Assembly: GCA_002007465.1 (NCBI GenBank)
Contig: LNAC01000162.1
Coordinates: 2,147,832 to 2,211,831, forward strand
Source of the DNA: Ailurus styani
Lineage: Eukaryota; Chordata; Mammalia; Carnivora; Ailuridae
DNA length: 64,000 bases
Direction of reading: 5' to 3'
Positions 1 through 12,689 of this stretch are shown here, piece after piece. How positions within the stretch are numbered: position 1 is the stretch's first letter; every line of letters begins with the position of its first letter. Both the position numbers and the translations under genes were made by a program. Below the pieces are notes generated by a model, which ran no database searches, was not told the DNA's origin, and worked only from the letters and a program-made list of their open reading frames with translations.

Positions 1-974
1 GTTTGTAAAGACAATGGATGGATGAGGTCATCTTTAGTGGGTTTATCTAGATGGTTTATTTCATCTTGAATTAATGACTAATGAAATTCAGCAAAGAATG
101 TTCTATAATCCTTGATTGTTTTAACATTTATATATTTAATATATCTAGTGGGTGAGTAACCTACAAAGTAAAAGTTTTGGAATTTGTTGGGCATTCTTCC
201 TTTATCATGATCACATCTGCATAGATGATAGCTAAAAGAGCACTTCTCCACTTATTTACTTAGTAAAGCAGAGGAAAGCAAATATGAGGGAGAAAAATTA
301 TTTTTCCTTGATGCCAACAATGTTTCTATTCTCTGAGGGAAGAATGAAAGAATATCAAAAAAATCAATGCTTTCTGCCTTTCCTGAACTAAGTTTAAGTA
401 AGGTGTTGCCTGCAACAATGGATAATCAAATACTAGGGAAGCTCTTCCTTCTTGAGTTAAGTTTTGCCTCAGCGGGGTTGTAACCTGAATGGTCTGATAG
501 CCAAATTCAGCCTACAGACATACTATGTATAGCCAAATCCCACTGCCTTCTGGTAGGGACATCCTCTTCATGGGGTTATAGGCCTTGAGCTTCTCTATTG
601 CTTGTGTTCCTGCAACTTCACATATTTATTAAGTATCTGAACTGTAAAGGCATTTAAGCTGATAAAATAGGGCTATAAGAATTCACATTTTTACCCAGAA
701 AGTGTGAAGTTAGGAGATTATACATTTAGATTCTACTTTTTAAAACTTGATCCAACTTATTACATAGAACCTAGCGGTGGGACTTAAGGTATAATTGACA
801 TAGTTATTCATAGAATTAGAACCTGAAGGTGATTCTTGTTAAACATATATGCACAGTTACAAAATTCTCTAGTTGTTTGTTATTAGAATAATTTGGGAAT
901 TTACTTATTAAACGTTATTTGTGAAATTGATTTTTTATAATAGCTGACATATAATTGTCAGCCACCACTGTAAG
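1..974. other. unique AT-rich sequence, nothing recognised
   Basis: I see no open frame of note, no repeat consensus I recognise and no tandem array here. It is ordinary AT-rich non-coding DNA. Confidence 0.6.
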
Positions 975-1162
975 AGCGTCACCTAAAATAATACTCAGTT
1001 CTTTCAACAACTCTGGGAAGTACTATTATTTCGTAGATGAGGAGAATAAAGTATAGAAGACTTAACTAATTAGCTCTCAGTGGACACTGCTACATATTAG
1101 TAGGATTTGAACTCAGGCCTAGGAGACCCAGAGTCCATGCTCTTAATACATCACTATGCTGT
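975..1162 (-). mobile_element. MIR SINE (ancient)
   Basis: The core resembles the reverse complement of MIR: a segment like 'tagatgaggagaataaag', then a 'gatttgaactcaggc'-like B-box region, ending in 'ccatgctcttaata..actatgct', the reverse complement of the tRNA-like MIR head. Divergence is high, as expected for a pan-mammalian fossil. The family call rests on recognition of the consensus. Confidence 0.75.
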
Positions 1163-2111
1163 CTTTTCATTTATTTCCATCTTGAGTTGGAACAATTCTG
1201 GTCAATTTTCCAAACATACCAGTTTTCTTTCTTCTGGCTTTGCTTGATTGCTATAGCAACTGTGAGGTATGTGATAGGAGAAACTTCATAAATCTGACCC
1301 TGTTAATCCCTTCCTTATGTTCATGGTGTTAACATTTAAAAAATATTTCCATTTAGAAAACATAAGTGTTAGCAAGATCAAAGAATAAGAGTTAGTTTCT
1401 TCACTTTCAGGAATTTAGTTATTTTATAAAAGCTTCTTGGAAGAAGGACATTTTATAATGGCTCTCCATAGAATGCGTTCAGGGCTCTCGAATGCAGGGT
1501 ACCTCCCCTCATTTCCCAGCAGGAGCCTGCTATCCAGGAAGGCCTGGCTCCTGGGATCCCTTTGGACTCACCCTTCTCACTACATTTCAGGCCATTCACC
1601 AGATGCTGTCTCAACCTGAAGTATTCTTTCCCTTATATATATGCTAATTAATATCTAAACCATTTCTTGCAGTTCAGAAAACCTCAATTTTATTCTTCCC
1701 AAGCCTACATTATTTTTTCTCTACAAAATACTAGGATACAAGGTGTTTGTTTTGTTCAGTTATCTTGTATCTTACAAGTGTGTTTCTTGCATTTTTATTT
1801 AACTGCTGTATACATGAATGTCTCATCTCTTCAAATAGATTGTAGGCGTTTTCAGATGATTAGATAAATTTTATGCTCATCTTTTATTTTCACCTTAGCC
1901 CATGACTAGTGTAGTTATTGTAATGAGAATGTGTTAACCAAAACATTAATTTTAATTGACAGGAAGATTGTTTCGCAGTGAGTTGAATTAATTCCATTTC
2001 CATGGCATATGTGGGGCAGATATAAAGTCATGGCTAGAAATAAGAGATGACTTGTTTTTCTAAAGATATATATGTGCATATGGAATTATTTGGTTACTAT
2101 GTATGTAATTT
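1163..2111. other. unique sequence, nothing recognised
   Basis: No gene or repeat was recognised. The small open frames here lack coding character. Confidence 0.5.
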
Positions 2112-2213
2112 ATATGTGTGTGTATGTGTGTGATGTATACACACACTTTGTCAGAAAAGGCATATATAAATATATCTACCATACAATATGTACACACACA
2201 TACACACACATAT
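2112..2213. repeat. TG and CA microsatellites forming a perfect inverted repeat
   Basis: The 21-nt stretch at 2112-2132 (TG-rich, starting atatgtgtg) is exactly the reverse complement of 2193-2213 (CA-rich, ending acacatat). The 60-nt spacer is also AT-rich. The arms could pair as a stem. Open frames reported on both strands across it arise from the dinucleotide repeat. Confidence 0.85.
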
Positions 2214-4054
2214 TCAAAAAGTAGTACAGCAGAATGGGGATTATGCCAGAACAAAGTCCTGGCAAACCAAAAACAAACAAACAACAAAGAAGAAAGAATA
2301 AAGAGCTTTTATAACCTCTTGTGTTGGCTATCTGAAAGTACCCATCTCTTTCCACTCACAGCTGCATTCCTAATTAAATTGAATGGGTTCAATTTTAGCT
2401 GAACATTAATGGTATAATTGCATTGCTGTAAGTAATTAAAACCTTATCCTACTTATCCTGACAGATGGTTTGGTTGAAAATTTCAACTGCAGAGGATAAA
2501 ATTTATATAAGTAGATTCTGGAGAATAGAATAATTCACTCATATTTTGATTCTCTGGGAAATAATTCTGTAGACTTTTATTTCACTGAACTTTACTATGA
2601 CAGGTTGTTACTATATTAAAACTCTTCAGCCAGAAGCAATTATATATATATGGAAAATCATTTCTTTACATAAACTGATGTCACCTATTTTGATGGTTTC
2701 TTATTTTGATGGCTCAATAATGTATCATAGCACTAAACTTGACTCTTAGAACTTAGTCTAAGGGAAATGTTCTTATTTCAAAAAACAAACATTTTTTCAC
2801 ATTATAAATACCCCTCTGACTCAACTCTTCTTCCATACTTGTTTATCTTAAATATGTTAAATGGATTAAAGGAAAATTAGGACTGTACTGTATTCATGAA
2901 ATGCTCCAGTCTCTGTGGAATTTTTTCATCAATTGTATATGACAACAACTTTGCAACATATTATTAAAGACGTTCTACTCCATAGTTATTTTACAAAGAT
3001 CCTAGGTTAGTTGTGAATATGGTACTTGTCTTTAATGGGAAAAAATAATTATACTGATGTATATGAAACTTCAGAATTGCTGTTAATAATACCTAATTTA
3101 AAGTACTTAGAATTGTGCATAAAATAAATGAAAAAAACTTTTTGTTTTTCTGACAAGTTGCCAAACAATCCCATGTAACCAAATGATGATTCTTTGTTAC
3201 ATGAGAGATTTTGGCAGTGGGGAATCATTCACATCTAATATTTTACTGAGGGCACAAAAAATGTGTTTATTGACACTGCTATACTAAAGCACCATCATTA
3301 ACTCCAAAACAGCGATTTAAGTATACTTTTATCATAAAATTATACTCGGATCTCAAAAATGCCCCACCACCTATTTATTCTTACAATCATACATGAACTG
3401 TTAAAATAGTCTGACAGGCAAAAATAACATGCATGCGTGTCCTTTTTCTGACAACAGCAATTTCTTGGCTGCCTATGATGACTTAGAGTCTTAATTTCCG
3501 TGAGCAGGTTTACTGGCTTACCCAAATCCATTTACTCACGTGTTAGGCCTTCAAAATATTTACCCCCCCCCCAAAGTATGCAGGTCTAAAATATCTGTAT
3601 GTTATTGTTTATTCTTTGTAAATTATTATACTACACTGATTATTAAGTAAAAATAGGAAGTTCTCATTTGACTCTTTTATCCTTGAGTCAAGTTGCATTT
3701 ATAATAGTTACTAGTTTCCTCCAAACAAATCATGTGAGACGGTTTAATGAAATACTTTTAGTCTTAGGATTATTTACTATCCATCATGAAAATAAGTCTT
3801 TTTTGAGTACCTACAGTGAGAAAAATCCTCCTGGTGTTTTATCTAGTAATGTGAAGGTCATGGCTTGGACCACTGCTTTTAGAAGAACTGTACTCTTCAT
3901 TTGAAACCATTTCATCAAAATTCTATCTCCACATGAATTTTACATTCACATAAATGACTACTTGGTAATTTGTGTTTTAAAAATGTCTTACATGAAATCT
4001 GTGGTGCACCCAAGGATATAATAAATTATAAGAGAGTAGTATTCTATCATTACT
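2214..4054. other. unique sequence with a C10 homopolymer
   Basis: No repeat family or gene was recognised. A run of ten C lies at 3563-3572 and a short TA run near 2640-2651. The rest is AT-rich unique sequence. Confidence 0.5.
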
Positions 4055-4440
4055 GCCTACATTCACTGACAGATTTAACCAATATTTACTAAACGTATAA
4101 ATGCCAGGAACATAACCAGATGCCAAGAGTAAACTGAGGGCAAGACAGGCAAGATCACTGCCATAATAAAACTTACTTTCTAGTGGAGAAGACAGGACCA
4201 TATGTAAACAAATAAGTACTTAAGTTGGAAAATAATGAGGTAGGAGTTCCCTTAGGGATCTGTATAATAATATAAAGGTGCTTTCCATGAGTTTGGTAAG
4301 ATGAGTGATATATATGTAAATATATATGAGTACTAATAATGTCTGTGAGAAATATCCAGAGGAAGTTTAAAAAAGTTGCTTGCTCTGAGAAGACAAAACT
4401 GAAATGCAGTTCTAGCTTAGTTAGAAAATGCTTAAGGAGG
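4055..4440 (-). mobile_element. LINE L2 3' end
   Basis: The order of blocks matches the reverse complement of the L2 3' end: 'aaccaatatttactaaacg', then 'atgccaggaacataaccagatg', 'aaaacttactttctagtgg' and 'agacaggaccatatgtaaac'. This corresponds to the well-known 'agtgcctggcacatagtagg' end read backwards. The left edge is clear; the right edge fades near 4440. Confidence 0.75.
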
Positions 4441-4943
4441 ACATATATTTTTTACTCAAAATGCTAAAATAATGATTAGGAAATAAGGTGGATATAGGGG
4501 AAATTAATTTGATAGAGTGTAGAAAGACTTAATAGGGCGTTTAAAAATCATTTTCACAGATATTAATATTAAATATAAATATAAATATTAAATATTAATT
4601 TGTTTTAGAAAGGAAAAGAAAAAGACAAAATACTCTCATGTTTGAGGAACAGACAAATCTAGAAAATGGTAGGAAGTGTGAGGATATCCACTATCAGTGT
4701 ATAGTTTTTCTTCAGAGATATAAAAACCTAATCTTTCCTTTTCAGAAATGACCAGATGGGTAATGCTGTTTGATTCTTTCCCTCAAGAAGTGTTCCTCCA
4801 AATGATAGAAACATTTTTAGAGAAATTTCAAAGTCTACAATACCCTATTTTAAAATTAAGATGAATTAACATAGATTAGTTCGCATATAATAAGTCTATT
4901 GTAATGAAAGTTGTCCTGAGTATCTTGTTACAAAGATACATAT
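4441..4943. other. unique AT-rich sequence
   Basis: It contains only a short AT-only stretch near 4558-4600 made of overlapping 'aaatataaat' units. No gene or interspersed repeat was recognised. Confidence 0.5.
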
Positions 4944-5136
4944 GGGGGTGCCTGGGTGGTTCGGTTGGTTATGCGTTTGCCTTCGGCTCAGCTCATGATC
5001 CCAGGGTCCTGGGATTGAGCCCCGCATCGGGCTCCCTGCTCATCGGGAAGTCTGCTTCTTCCTTTCCCTCTGCCTGCTGCTCTCCCTGCTCGTGCTATCT
5101 CTCACTGACAAATAAATAAATAAAACCTTAAAAAAA
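4944..5136 (+). mobile_element. Can-SINE (SINEC), full length
   Basis: It begins ggggtgcctgggtggttcgg, followed by the tRNA-like box region 'ccttcggctcagctcatgat', a C/T-rich middle and an 'aataaataaataaaacctt' tail. Flanking copies of 'aaagata' (4932 and about 5134) look like an imperfect target-site duplication. SINEs of this family are mobilised by L1 and carry a tRNA-derived pol III promoter. Confidence 0.95.
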
Positions 5137-5867
5137 GATATTTATGTATGCTGACCAATAAATTATTTAAAATTGTTTATGTGTGAGCATACTAATCAGA
5201 TATTAGATGGGAGGATATTTTAATTGGGCATCAAAACTGGGAGGGTTCTGCACATGGAAATCACCATTTATTTACTAGATATGGAAACATAATTCTCTTT
5301 TACAGGTAGGGTTTGTTATTTGAATTGCAACAGGGTCAGTTAGGCATGTATTTAATAATACAAGCACATAATGTGACCAAGGAAGATCACAAGAGAATGA
5401 CAGAGCAATTATTACACGGGTCACCCAAATTAAAAATTGGCCTAAGTAGGCTCTTCTCATCAGGAAAGCTTATCTGTATGTAATGGGGCTCCAAATACCA
5501 AATCAAGAGTCAGAGACAAGATTTCCATCCTTCAGAAAGAAACTGGCAAGAAAATCTCAGGGCCTCTGCTTCATAGCTGGCCCACAGGAAAAGGAGTCCA
5601 GGTATAAACCCTGGACCATACGTAGAAGAACTATTAGCAGAACTAGACTAAATGCTGCTGTGGGTCCTGAAAGCGGTAGTGGTCTTAGAGTAGGAACTAA
5701 AGTTAACAATTAAACAAAAGTAGATAGCAAATTATTGAGATTTGAATTCAGGTTTGGGATTAGTTTAATATTTGACACTAATTTCTAGAATGTATAGCTA
5801 AAGCATCTTAAATACCTGTACTTTCAGGTCAGGATTGGTCCTTAGAAATTGCTATAGAATATTCATT
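5137..5867. other. unique sequence, nothing recognised
   Basis: No repeat family or gene was recognised. The small open frame at 5483-5713 has no recognisable domain. Confidence 0.45.
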
Positions 5868-5990
5868 CCACATATTCATACCCAGGAACTTTCATCTATT
5901 ATGCAATATTCTTGATAATAAGGATGCAGAGATGAAATAACTTGGTCTCCCAGACTAGTACCCAATACACAGTGAAACATAGAAAAGTCT
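5868..5990 (-). mobile_element. degenerate L2 3' end
   Basis: The succession 'attcattccacatattcat', 'ttatgcaatattcttgataa' and 'ggatgcagagatgaaataac' follows the reverse-complement L2 3' end, but similarity is weak. Confidence 0.45.
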
Positions 5991-6038
5991 ATTTTCATGT
6001 GTAATTACCATTTTGTTGGTGTCCTCCCAATTATTACA

Positions 6039-6399
6039 TGTCTTTGCTTGGGCTTCTATAACCAAATACTATAGGCTGGGTGGCTAAAACAATAGACATT
6101 GACTTCTCTTAGTTCTGGAGGCTGGAAAGTCCAAGCTCAAGGTGTCCATAGATTCAGTTTTTGGTGAGGGCCTCCTTCTGGCTTACAGGTGGTTGGTTTC
6201 CTTCTTGCTATAATCTCACATGAAGCTCTGGTGTCTCTTTCTCTTCTTATAAGGGTACCTTTCCCTCCTTGAGTACTCCAATCTCATGATCTCATCTATA
6301 CCTAATCACCTCCCAAAGTCCCCACCTTCTAACACTATCACATTAGGGGTTACGGGCTTTAACATACAAATTTTGGGAAGATGCATTCAGTTCATAACA
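6039..6399 (-). mobile_element. MaLR-type solo LTR (MST/MLT1-like)
   Basis: The block runs from 'tgtctttgcttgggcttcta' to 'cattcagttcataaca' and is the reverse complement of an ERVL-MaLR LTR; internal landmarks are 'aggctgggtggctaaaaca', 'agttctggaggctggaaag' and 'cttcttataaggg'. The ends are TG...CA. Flanking pentamers ttaca (6034-6038) and ttact (6400-6404) look like a 5-bp target duplication with one change. At 361 bp it fits a solo LTR; no internal region is present. Confidence 0.8.
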
Positions 6400-7319
6400 T
6401 TACTGGAAACCCACATGGTAGACAAAGATATTATATATTACAAAAATTCAGTATGAAAGGATCAACTCAGTGTACAGATAGGAAAGAAATACTTCATTTA
6501 CGAATTCTCACCATAATTTGTTTAAAAAGCAAGAGAGCTCACTTACTTTATCAGTTCTCCATTTTTGGGGATATGGTTTCTACATCTTCTGTAATTTGAC
6601 ATGGCTTCTAATACAGTGTGTTGCACTCAGTTGGAGCTCTGCAAAATGCCTGAAAAAACGCAATTTTTATATCCTTTGATTTCCTAGCAAATACAGACTA
6701 TGTGTGTAATAGTTCCTGAGTAATTTCCTAGCATTTATACAGCTTCAAATACTTAGGAAGAAAACCAGACATTCCCTAGGAGTTCCTCTAAAGAAAAAAA
6801 CATATATCCCCTAGAAATATAAACACATTCCCTGCCTTAGGACTGTCTCATGATTTTCTGTATGAAAAACATGAATACTAGGATTAATGATTTTTTTTCT
6901 GCCAATAAGATTTATAGGTGATGCTATCACTTTTTTTGACATCTCTGATTCCTCATTACATAAAATGCATTTTTTAGAAGCTAATTCACATTAGGTGCAA
7001 GATCTAAACAATTACTGTTTTACAAATATGTCCCAAGGATACACTATTACTTTGATATACATAATGAACAAAGAAGTGAGTTTTTCTCCCCTCTGACATA
7101 GGAAAATGGGGGGGGGGTGCTTTAAACACATCCTTTAGCTCTGATGAGGGTACCAACTGTCCAGATTTGGCTTGGACTAAGGGAGGAAGACTGTTACTGT
7201 GAGAACTATGGCTTTATCAATCGCCTCTTGTACAGATCGCTGTAGGAATTCTGCATAATAAACATCAACAAAATTTTAATGGCACTCAGCATTACACACG
7301 TGTTCCTTAATCACAGATC
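6400..7319. other. unique sequence with a G10 homopolymer
   Basis: No gene or named repeat was recognised. A run of ten G lies at 7108-7117. Confidence 0.5.
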
Positions 7320-7600
7320 TGTCGTTGGTCAGCTGGAGTGACTCTGTCTCAAGCTGTAGGTCTCTGAGTTTGGCTCTGTTTTGCTCCAGAGTATAGGCTA
7401 AAAAGGCAACAACTACCTGGGCCATATTATTTTCGTAGTAGAGGTTGCACTCCCAGAAGAATAAGCAAAAACACTCTCAACTTCTTAAGACCTAGGCTTG
7501 AAATTGGCACACTCTTGCTTGCACACATGGGAAATCAACCAAAGCAAATCAATTGCTCAAGTCCACCCTCAAAGAAATGGAGATGTATTTGCTAAACAAT
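7320..7600. mobile_element. ancient interspersed repeat, class unresolved
   Basis: The stretch contains a series I recognise from a widespread old mammalian repeat ('cttaagacctaggctt', 'ggcacactcttgctt', 'aaccaaagcaaatca', 'agaaatggagatgtatt'). I cannot assign it confidently to an LTR or DNA-transposon family, nor fix the ends. Confidence 0.45.
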
Positions 7601-7871
7601 AATAAAATCGACAACAATGGCAAAATTGATATCCTAGTTTGAAGCGCGACGTCTTTGTTGTTTCCTTTCTTGTTAGATTAGTATACGAGAAAAGTTTTGT
7701 GCTTCTTTGAGCAGTAAATTCACTTTTTAACTTAGAAGCTTTTGTTATTCCTTACATGCACTGTTTCTAACTTAAAGTTGAATTTAAATGATTTCTTGAT
7801 GTAGTTATCTGAATTCAATTGCCTTGAAGCCATCAAACATTTTTCCTTCTCATTTAGCATTGTCAGAGAAA

Positions 7872-7990
7872 ATATAGGACACCTAGATATATTTGAATTT
7901 CAGATAAACAATGAATAAATATTTCATATAAGTATGTCCCAAATTTGTGTTGGCGTATCTGAAATTCAAATTTAACTGGATGTCCTGTAT
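7872..7990. mobile_element. palindromic non-autonomous DNA-transposon fossil
   Basis: The arms 7872-7906 and 7956-7990 are inverted repeats of each other, 30 of 35 positions matching, with the shared core tttgaatttcagata. The centre (cataagtatgtccc-like) lacks its own mirror arm, so one inner arm appears to have been lost. The structure resembles a palindromic mammalian MITE; the family name is not certain. Confidence 0.7.
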
Positions 7991-9710
7991 TTTGTTTGTT
8001 ATATCTGGCAGCATATTCTTATTTAAGCAATATACTGACCAACATTCTTTGGATTACTTGATAGGTTCTTACTGGGAATCAGAGACTTCCAAGGTACAAA
8101 GTACCAGTTCCCGACCCCAAGAAACTTAGTCTGGTTTAAGAAATCCATGATTATACTATTGTGACAAAGTTTGTGAATGGCTTAAGATATTACACCATAT
8201 ATGCTATTGAAGCACATGAAGGGGCATTTGACCAAGACTGGGAAGGTGAGGTAAGGGGTTTTTTGGTGTAGGTATTTGGTAAAAGTCATAGGACAAATTA
8301 AAGATGAACTTTAACATGTACATAAGCATAATAGGCAAATTCACTTGACCAGTGAAAATAAAATAGAATAGAATCGCTGCTGTAGAAAGTGCTGCTACTT
8401 GTTTATATGGAAGGGTATTTTATTACTCAATTGTTATGGAGACGGTTGCTTTCTTAAATTGAGTTCCAGAAATCTCTATTTCACTTTCTTCTCCTTCTTT
8501 GACATTGTAGTTTTCTTTTTTATTACAGTTTATATTGCCATTACTACTGTCCACATTTTACTGAAGTCTAATATTTTAAAAATCATTTTCATTGACATTA
8601 TTTAATATAACTTGTGAATTAACTCTATGAAGAAACACAGCAGATAAATGTTGTCATTGACATTTTGTGTTGAATGAATCAGAAGTCCCGAGAATCTAAA
8701 AAACATTTTTATTCATAAAACTAATGTCATAAGCCTTGATTTTAAATCATCTGATTCCACTGACCTTGTCTTTTATGTTACATTATAATGTCTTGAGTAT
8801 CCTTCATCTCATGGTATGATAGTCCTATAGATGTGAATCATATGAATTTGGGGATATTACGCAGTGTGGAGAATGACCAAAATTTCTTTTCCTGATTTTG
8901 GTTCTGGGCACCAAACATAGTATGCAGCACTCATCAAAATAATTGGACTTTTATTATTTTTAGCTGTCAATCTCTAAGCAGCTAAGTTGGAACAAATGTA
9001 AGAAATGAGGAAAGGGTTTGTGATCTCATCAAATTTAATTCTTTACTGGGCCAGGATTATTACATTTTAGCATCCCCATTGCATTTTTATTCCCCTCCTG
9101 GATTTTTGTCTAATGTATTTGATGACATTACTGTAGAATTGAGATCTGAAGAAATTATCAGTAGACTACCTATAAAAACCAATTTTGTGTGGACTGTGAT
9201 ACATTATCTTAAAACTTCATTTTAATTGTTACCTGCATTTAAATGAAATTGAGTTCCTCAATTTACAGAAGTAAAATCTTGAAATATTATCTAAAGTGTT
9301 TAATATTCAGAGTGCGCAATCTGATTTAATCAGTTGTGAGTGCTAGACATTCAAATGAATGAATAAACTCCACATACATAATCAACAATATATTATTTCT
9401 AATTGAGTTAAATGCCTAAATGAGTTTAGCTTATTTTGCAATGTTGAAAATGTTTGTAATTCACTTGGAAATGAATTCTTCTTTATTGTGGACAGATTTT
9501 TTTTAATTTTTTTTGACAGATTTATGAGAGACTAGATTATGGTTAACTGTGTGGCCCTTTTACCTTCTTCAGAGTTAGTTGCAAGAACTTAAATTGTACA
9601 GAACACTGTGTGGTACTTCTATACATTAAATTATTTACCTTACCAATATCAGATACTATAATCAAAAGTGTTTAATCCTATTATGTTCATTTGGCTTTCA
9701 CTTAATTTCT
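7991..9710. other. unique sequence
   Basis: No gene, tandem array or recognised transposon. The sequence is AT-rich, with open frames no longer than about 70 codons. Confidence 0.5.
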
Positions 9711-9815
9711 TTTTTCCCCTCCTCCTCATCTCTCTCTCCACCCCCATCTCCCTCCGTCTCTCCCTCCCTCCCTGCTCTTCCTTTGTCTTTTTTCTATTTC
9801 TCTGCCACTCTCCTT
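9711..9815 (+). repeat. polypyrimidine (CT-rich) tract
   Basis: About 105 bases are almost entirely C and T, made of ctctc, ccctcc and tctct blocks around 'ctccctccctccctgctc'. It is a low-complexity tract with homopurine on the other strand. Confidence 0.85.
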
Positions 9816-11601
9816 TTTGTTTTCAAAGTGTAACATTTTAAGACATGAAATGACTGTCCACAAAGTATGAGTGGGTTAAAGATTATTACTTTGATATTCT
9901 TTAACTCTGTAGATTGTAACATGTTGTTATACAATCAGAAAAATTAGATGATTGAATAGATACCCCCCTTGAGAACATATAAATGTCTATTATTGTCTAC
10001 CTTTAAATAATTTGTATCATTTCCCTCAAAACATTAAGGTGGGGCAAACTCATTTCTTTTGCTGCTTATAAAATAATTATTAATATATTATGAAGACATG
10101 ACATTCATGTATAAAACGCTATGAGTTTCTCTAATGTTGAAAGCACAGTGGATACATTATAAGGAACTTAAAACTGAACAGGTCATAGTCCTCAATTCAT
10201 GAAATTCACATTGTTTTCTAATAAGGGCCTCTGCGATTTGAAAAAGAAAGGCAAATATGGAAAAAGATCAGAAGTGTTAATGGAAATAATTACTGAATTA
10301 GATAAAGGGGCTTATGGAAAGGAGGTAGTATATATGATGTAGCCTAGAGAGTAAAATGTATAGCATTTAATTTCACTGAGACTATTTCATGAAGTAATGA
10401 GTAATTTTCATTAGGAAAAATATCACTTTCTGAATTTTGAGTTATTAGATTCCATTTTCAAGAAATATTGAAATTTCCTTTCAAGAATTTTTAAAGGTTT
10501 ATGGCTGATAATTATATCTGACATTTTAAAATTACATAGTTTAAAAATATATTTTAGTAGCACCAGTTAGCTACTTTGGGAAGTGTAGTAGATGTATAAA
10601 AATGTTTTTTTTAATGACCTTAAAAAGTTATGATATCATTTAAAAAGAGGAAAAATGAAGAAAAATACCAAGGAATTTACAACTGAGTTCTGAGAAGTAA
10701 GGTGAAGCAAATGCTATAGGAGATCAGTATATGGAAAAATTTGAAAACAGGTGTTCACAAAACCTTTATTAAGTATATGATACATACAGTCATTGGGAGA
10801 GATGATGGAAAGGGCTTTTGAAATATTCTAATGCACAGTCACGTTATAGATGACTGACTCAAAGACCTTTTTGATAGGTTCCCTGTAACAAGAACAATAA
10901 AAACTTTTTTTTAATATTAATGGTAATGCTCAGCCATATTTAGGCTCTCAGAATCCCCCTCTAGACCTAAAATTCTTAAATCAATTATTCTGCCCCTCTT
11001 TCTTTCACATGATGTTATCTGGTAGGAGAAGGTACCTGTAGAAGATAACTTATTGTCACAGAACAGTTTCCTTGGTACAACATAGCCACGCGAAAATGGA
11101 CTCGTGATGGAGTCAAGTTCCTGTCAACAGGATATTTATCTTTCTTTGATAGTCTAACATTGACCTTGTGACTTTGAGAGATGGGCAGAAACAGATCTCT
11201 TTAGAAACTTCAAAGAAATATAACATCGACTCAGAGCTCAAGATAAGTCCTCTTCAAATTTCTAAAATTAGATTTACTGTTTGTTGGACACCCTGATTTT
11301 TCTCTGACCAGGTACTTGCATACACATTCACTTTCTCCATAGGGCCATTTTAAAGTACTCAGCAGTTCTATCTGGTATGCTAGCTTGAGGAATACACCAA
11401 GTGAAATGACCTATTTTAACGGTGGTGGAGAGAAGGAAGTGATGTAGACCCAACTGAAAGATAAACCAAGTATTACATCCTATTTGTTTTCCTTCTGAGT
11501 AGTGTGGCATTATTCATTCTTTGAAATAATGACACTTTAATGCTACTGTTATCAAATGTTACTGTTTTCAAATGTTATCATTTGTCAGAATTAAAATTTT
11601 A
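9816..11601. other. unique AT-rich sequence
   Basis: No recognised repeat or gene. The few short open frames have no recognisable product. Confidence 0.5.
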
Positions 11602-11691
11602 TTTTTTTTATTATGTTAGTCACCATACAGTACTGTTTGATGTAGTGTTTCATGATTCATTGTTTCTGTATAACACCCAGTGCTCCGTGCA
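11602..11691 (-). mobile_element. very short 5'-truncated L1 3' end
   Basis: About 90 bp of carnivore L1 3' end read backwards (poly-T, 'attatgttagtcaccatac', 'acacccagtgctccgtgca') lies between perfect 16-bp direct repeats cagaattaaaatttta at 11586-11601 and 11692-11707. The tail and perfect target duplication identify an L1 retrotransposition truncated almost to nothing. Confidence 0.9.
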
Positions 11692-11707
11692 CAGAATTAA
11701 AATTTTA

Positions 11708-11989
11708 AAATGTCACCATAGTAACTTCATAAATGTAACAAAAATTCCTGAATTTCTCTTATTTTTAGACAGTTTACCTAGGTATGCTGGAGTTAATGGT
11801 CCACTGTTTGCTATGCTAAACTACCATTTTTATGCATTTTACTGAAAGTTTCTTATATGACTCCAATTAAACAGAACTCAAAATGATGTCTGAGCTTGAA
11901 CTTCAAAGGGAAGTTGCCTGAATTGAACCAATGACATAACACAGTAATGTCATCTACAGTCTTAGAAAGTCAGTGAGATTCAAAGTGTA
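11708..11989. other. unique sequence
   Basis: Nothing recognised. Confidence 0.4.
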
Positions 11990-12150
11990 GTAGACCAATG
12001 TCAGAAGGGCTGGGTTCTAGATCTTAATAAATTTTTATTGCTATGCAGATCTCTTAGGCTTCCATTTTCATCAGGAGTATTACCTATATATAGCTCAAGG
12101 AATTCTAAGTATCAAATGATAAGTGTGTGTTGACTTGAAAACTGAAAAGT
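11990..12150 (+). mobile_element. probable MIR SINE
   Basis: 'agggctgggttctagatctt' followed by 'gatctcttaggcttccattt' and 'agtattacctat' follows the order of the MIR sense consensus (box B, core, 3' part). It is strongly diverged. Confidence 0.5.
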
Positions 12151-12650
12151 GTATCAGTATACATTACTGTTATCCATATTTAAAAAAAAAATCCTTATTG
12201 CATAGATCTTGAGGAAAGGTTTCAATGTATTTTGAACTTGTCAAGAGAAATTACCAGGATCTAAAATGTCTGAACACTTTATATTACAAAATCATTACCT
12301 ACATCTTGAATGTTACCATTCATTTTATTTATTTTTTTTACATGATATTAGCTTCCTGCCCATTCATACAAGATGACTGTGGTCTAGTTCTTAAAACAGG
12401 AGGGGTGGAAAGGAAACTTTCTTGGACTTCTCTTACTTGTTTTTTAACACTATACTGCGTATTAAACAGTGATTCAGCCACGGTTACACAGCAATAATTA
12501 GCAATGTTAAATAGACTCTAAACCAATTACATTTATCTTTCTCTCTGGTGATAAAATAGGAAGATTCCTTAGGTTGGAGCCATATCCAGGTTTGAACATA
12601 AGCTTCATTATCTTTACTTATAAAATAGGGCACTTGGAGATTAAGTAGCT

Positions 12651-12688
12651 ACACACACACACACACACACACACTCACTCACTCTCAC
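12651..12688 (+). repeat. (AC)n microsatellite
   Basis: About 24 bases of AC repeat pass into cactcactcac. Just upstream (about 12540-12640) a weak MIR-like stretch, 'ccaggtttgaacataagctt', is possible but not firm. Confidence 0.9.
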
Positions 12689-12689
12689 A

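Noticed and set aside
2060..2402. Overlapping open frames rich in H, T and V
   Set aside because: They translate the TG/CA microsatellites and have no domain.
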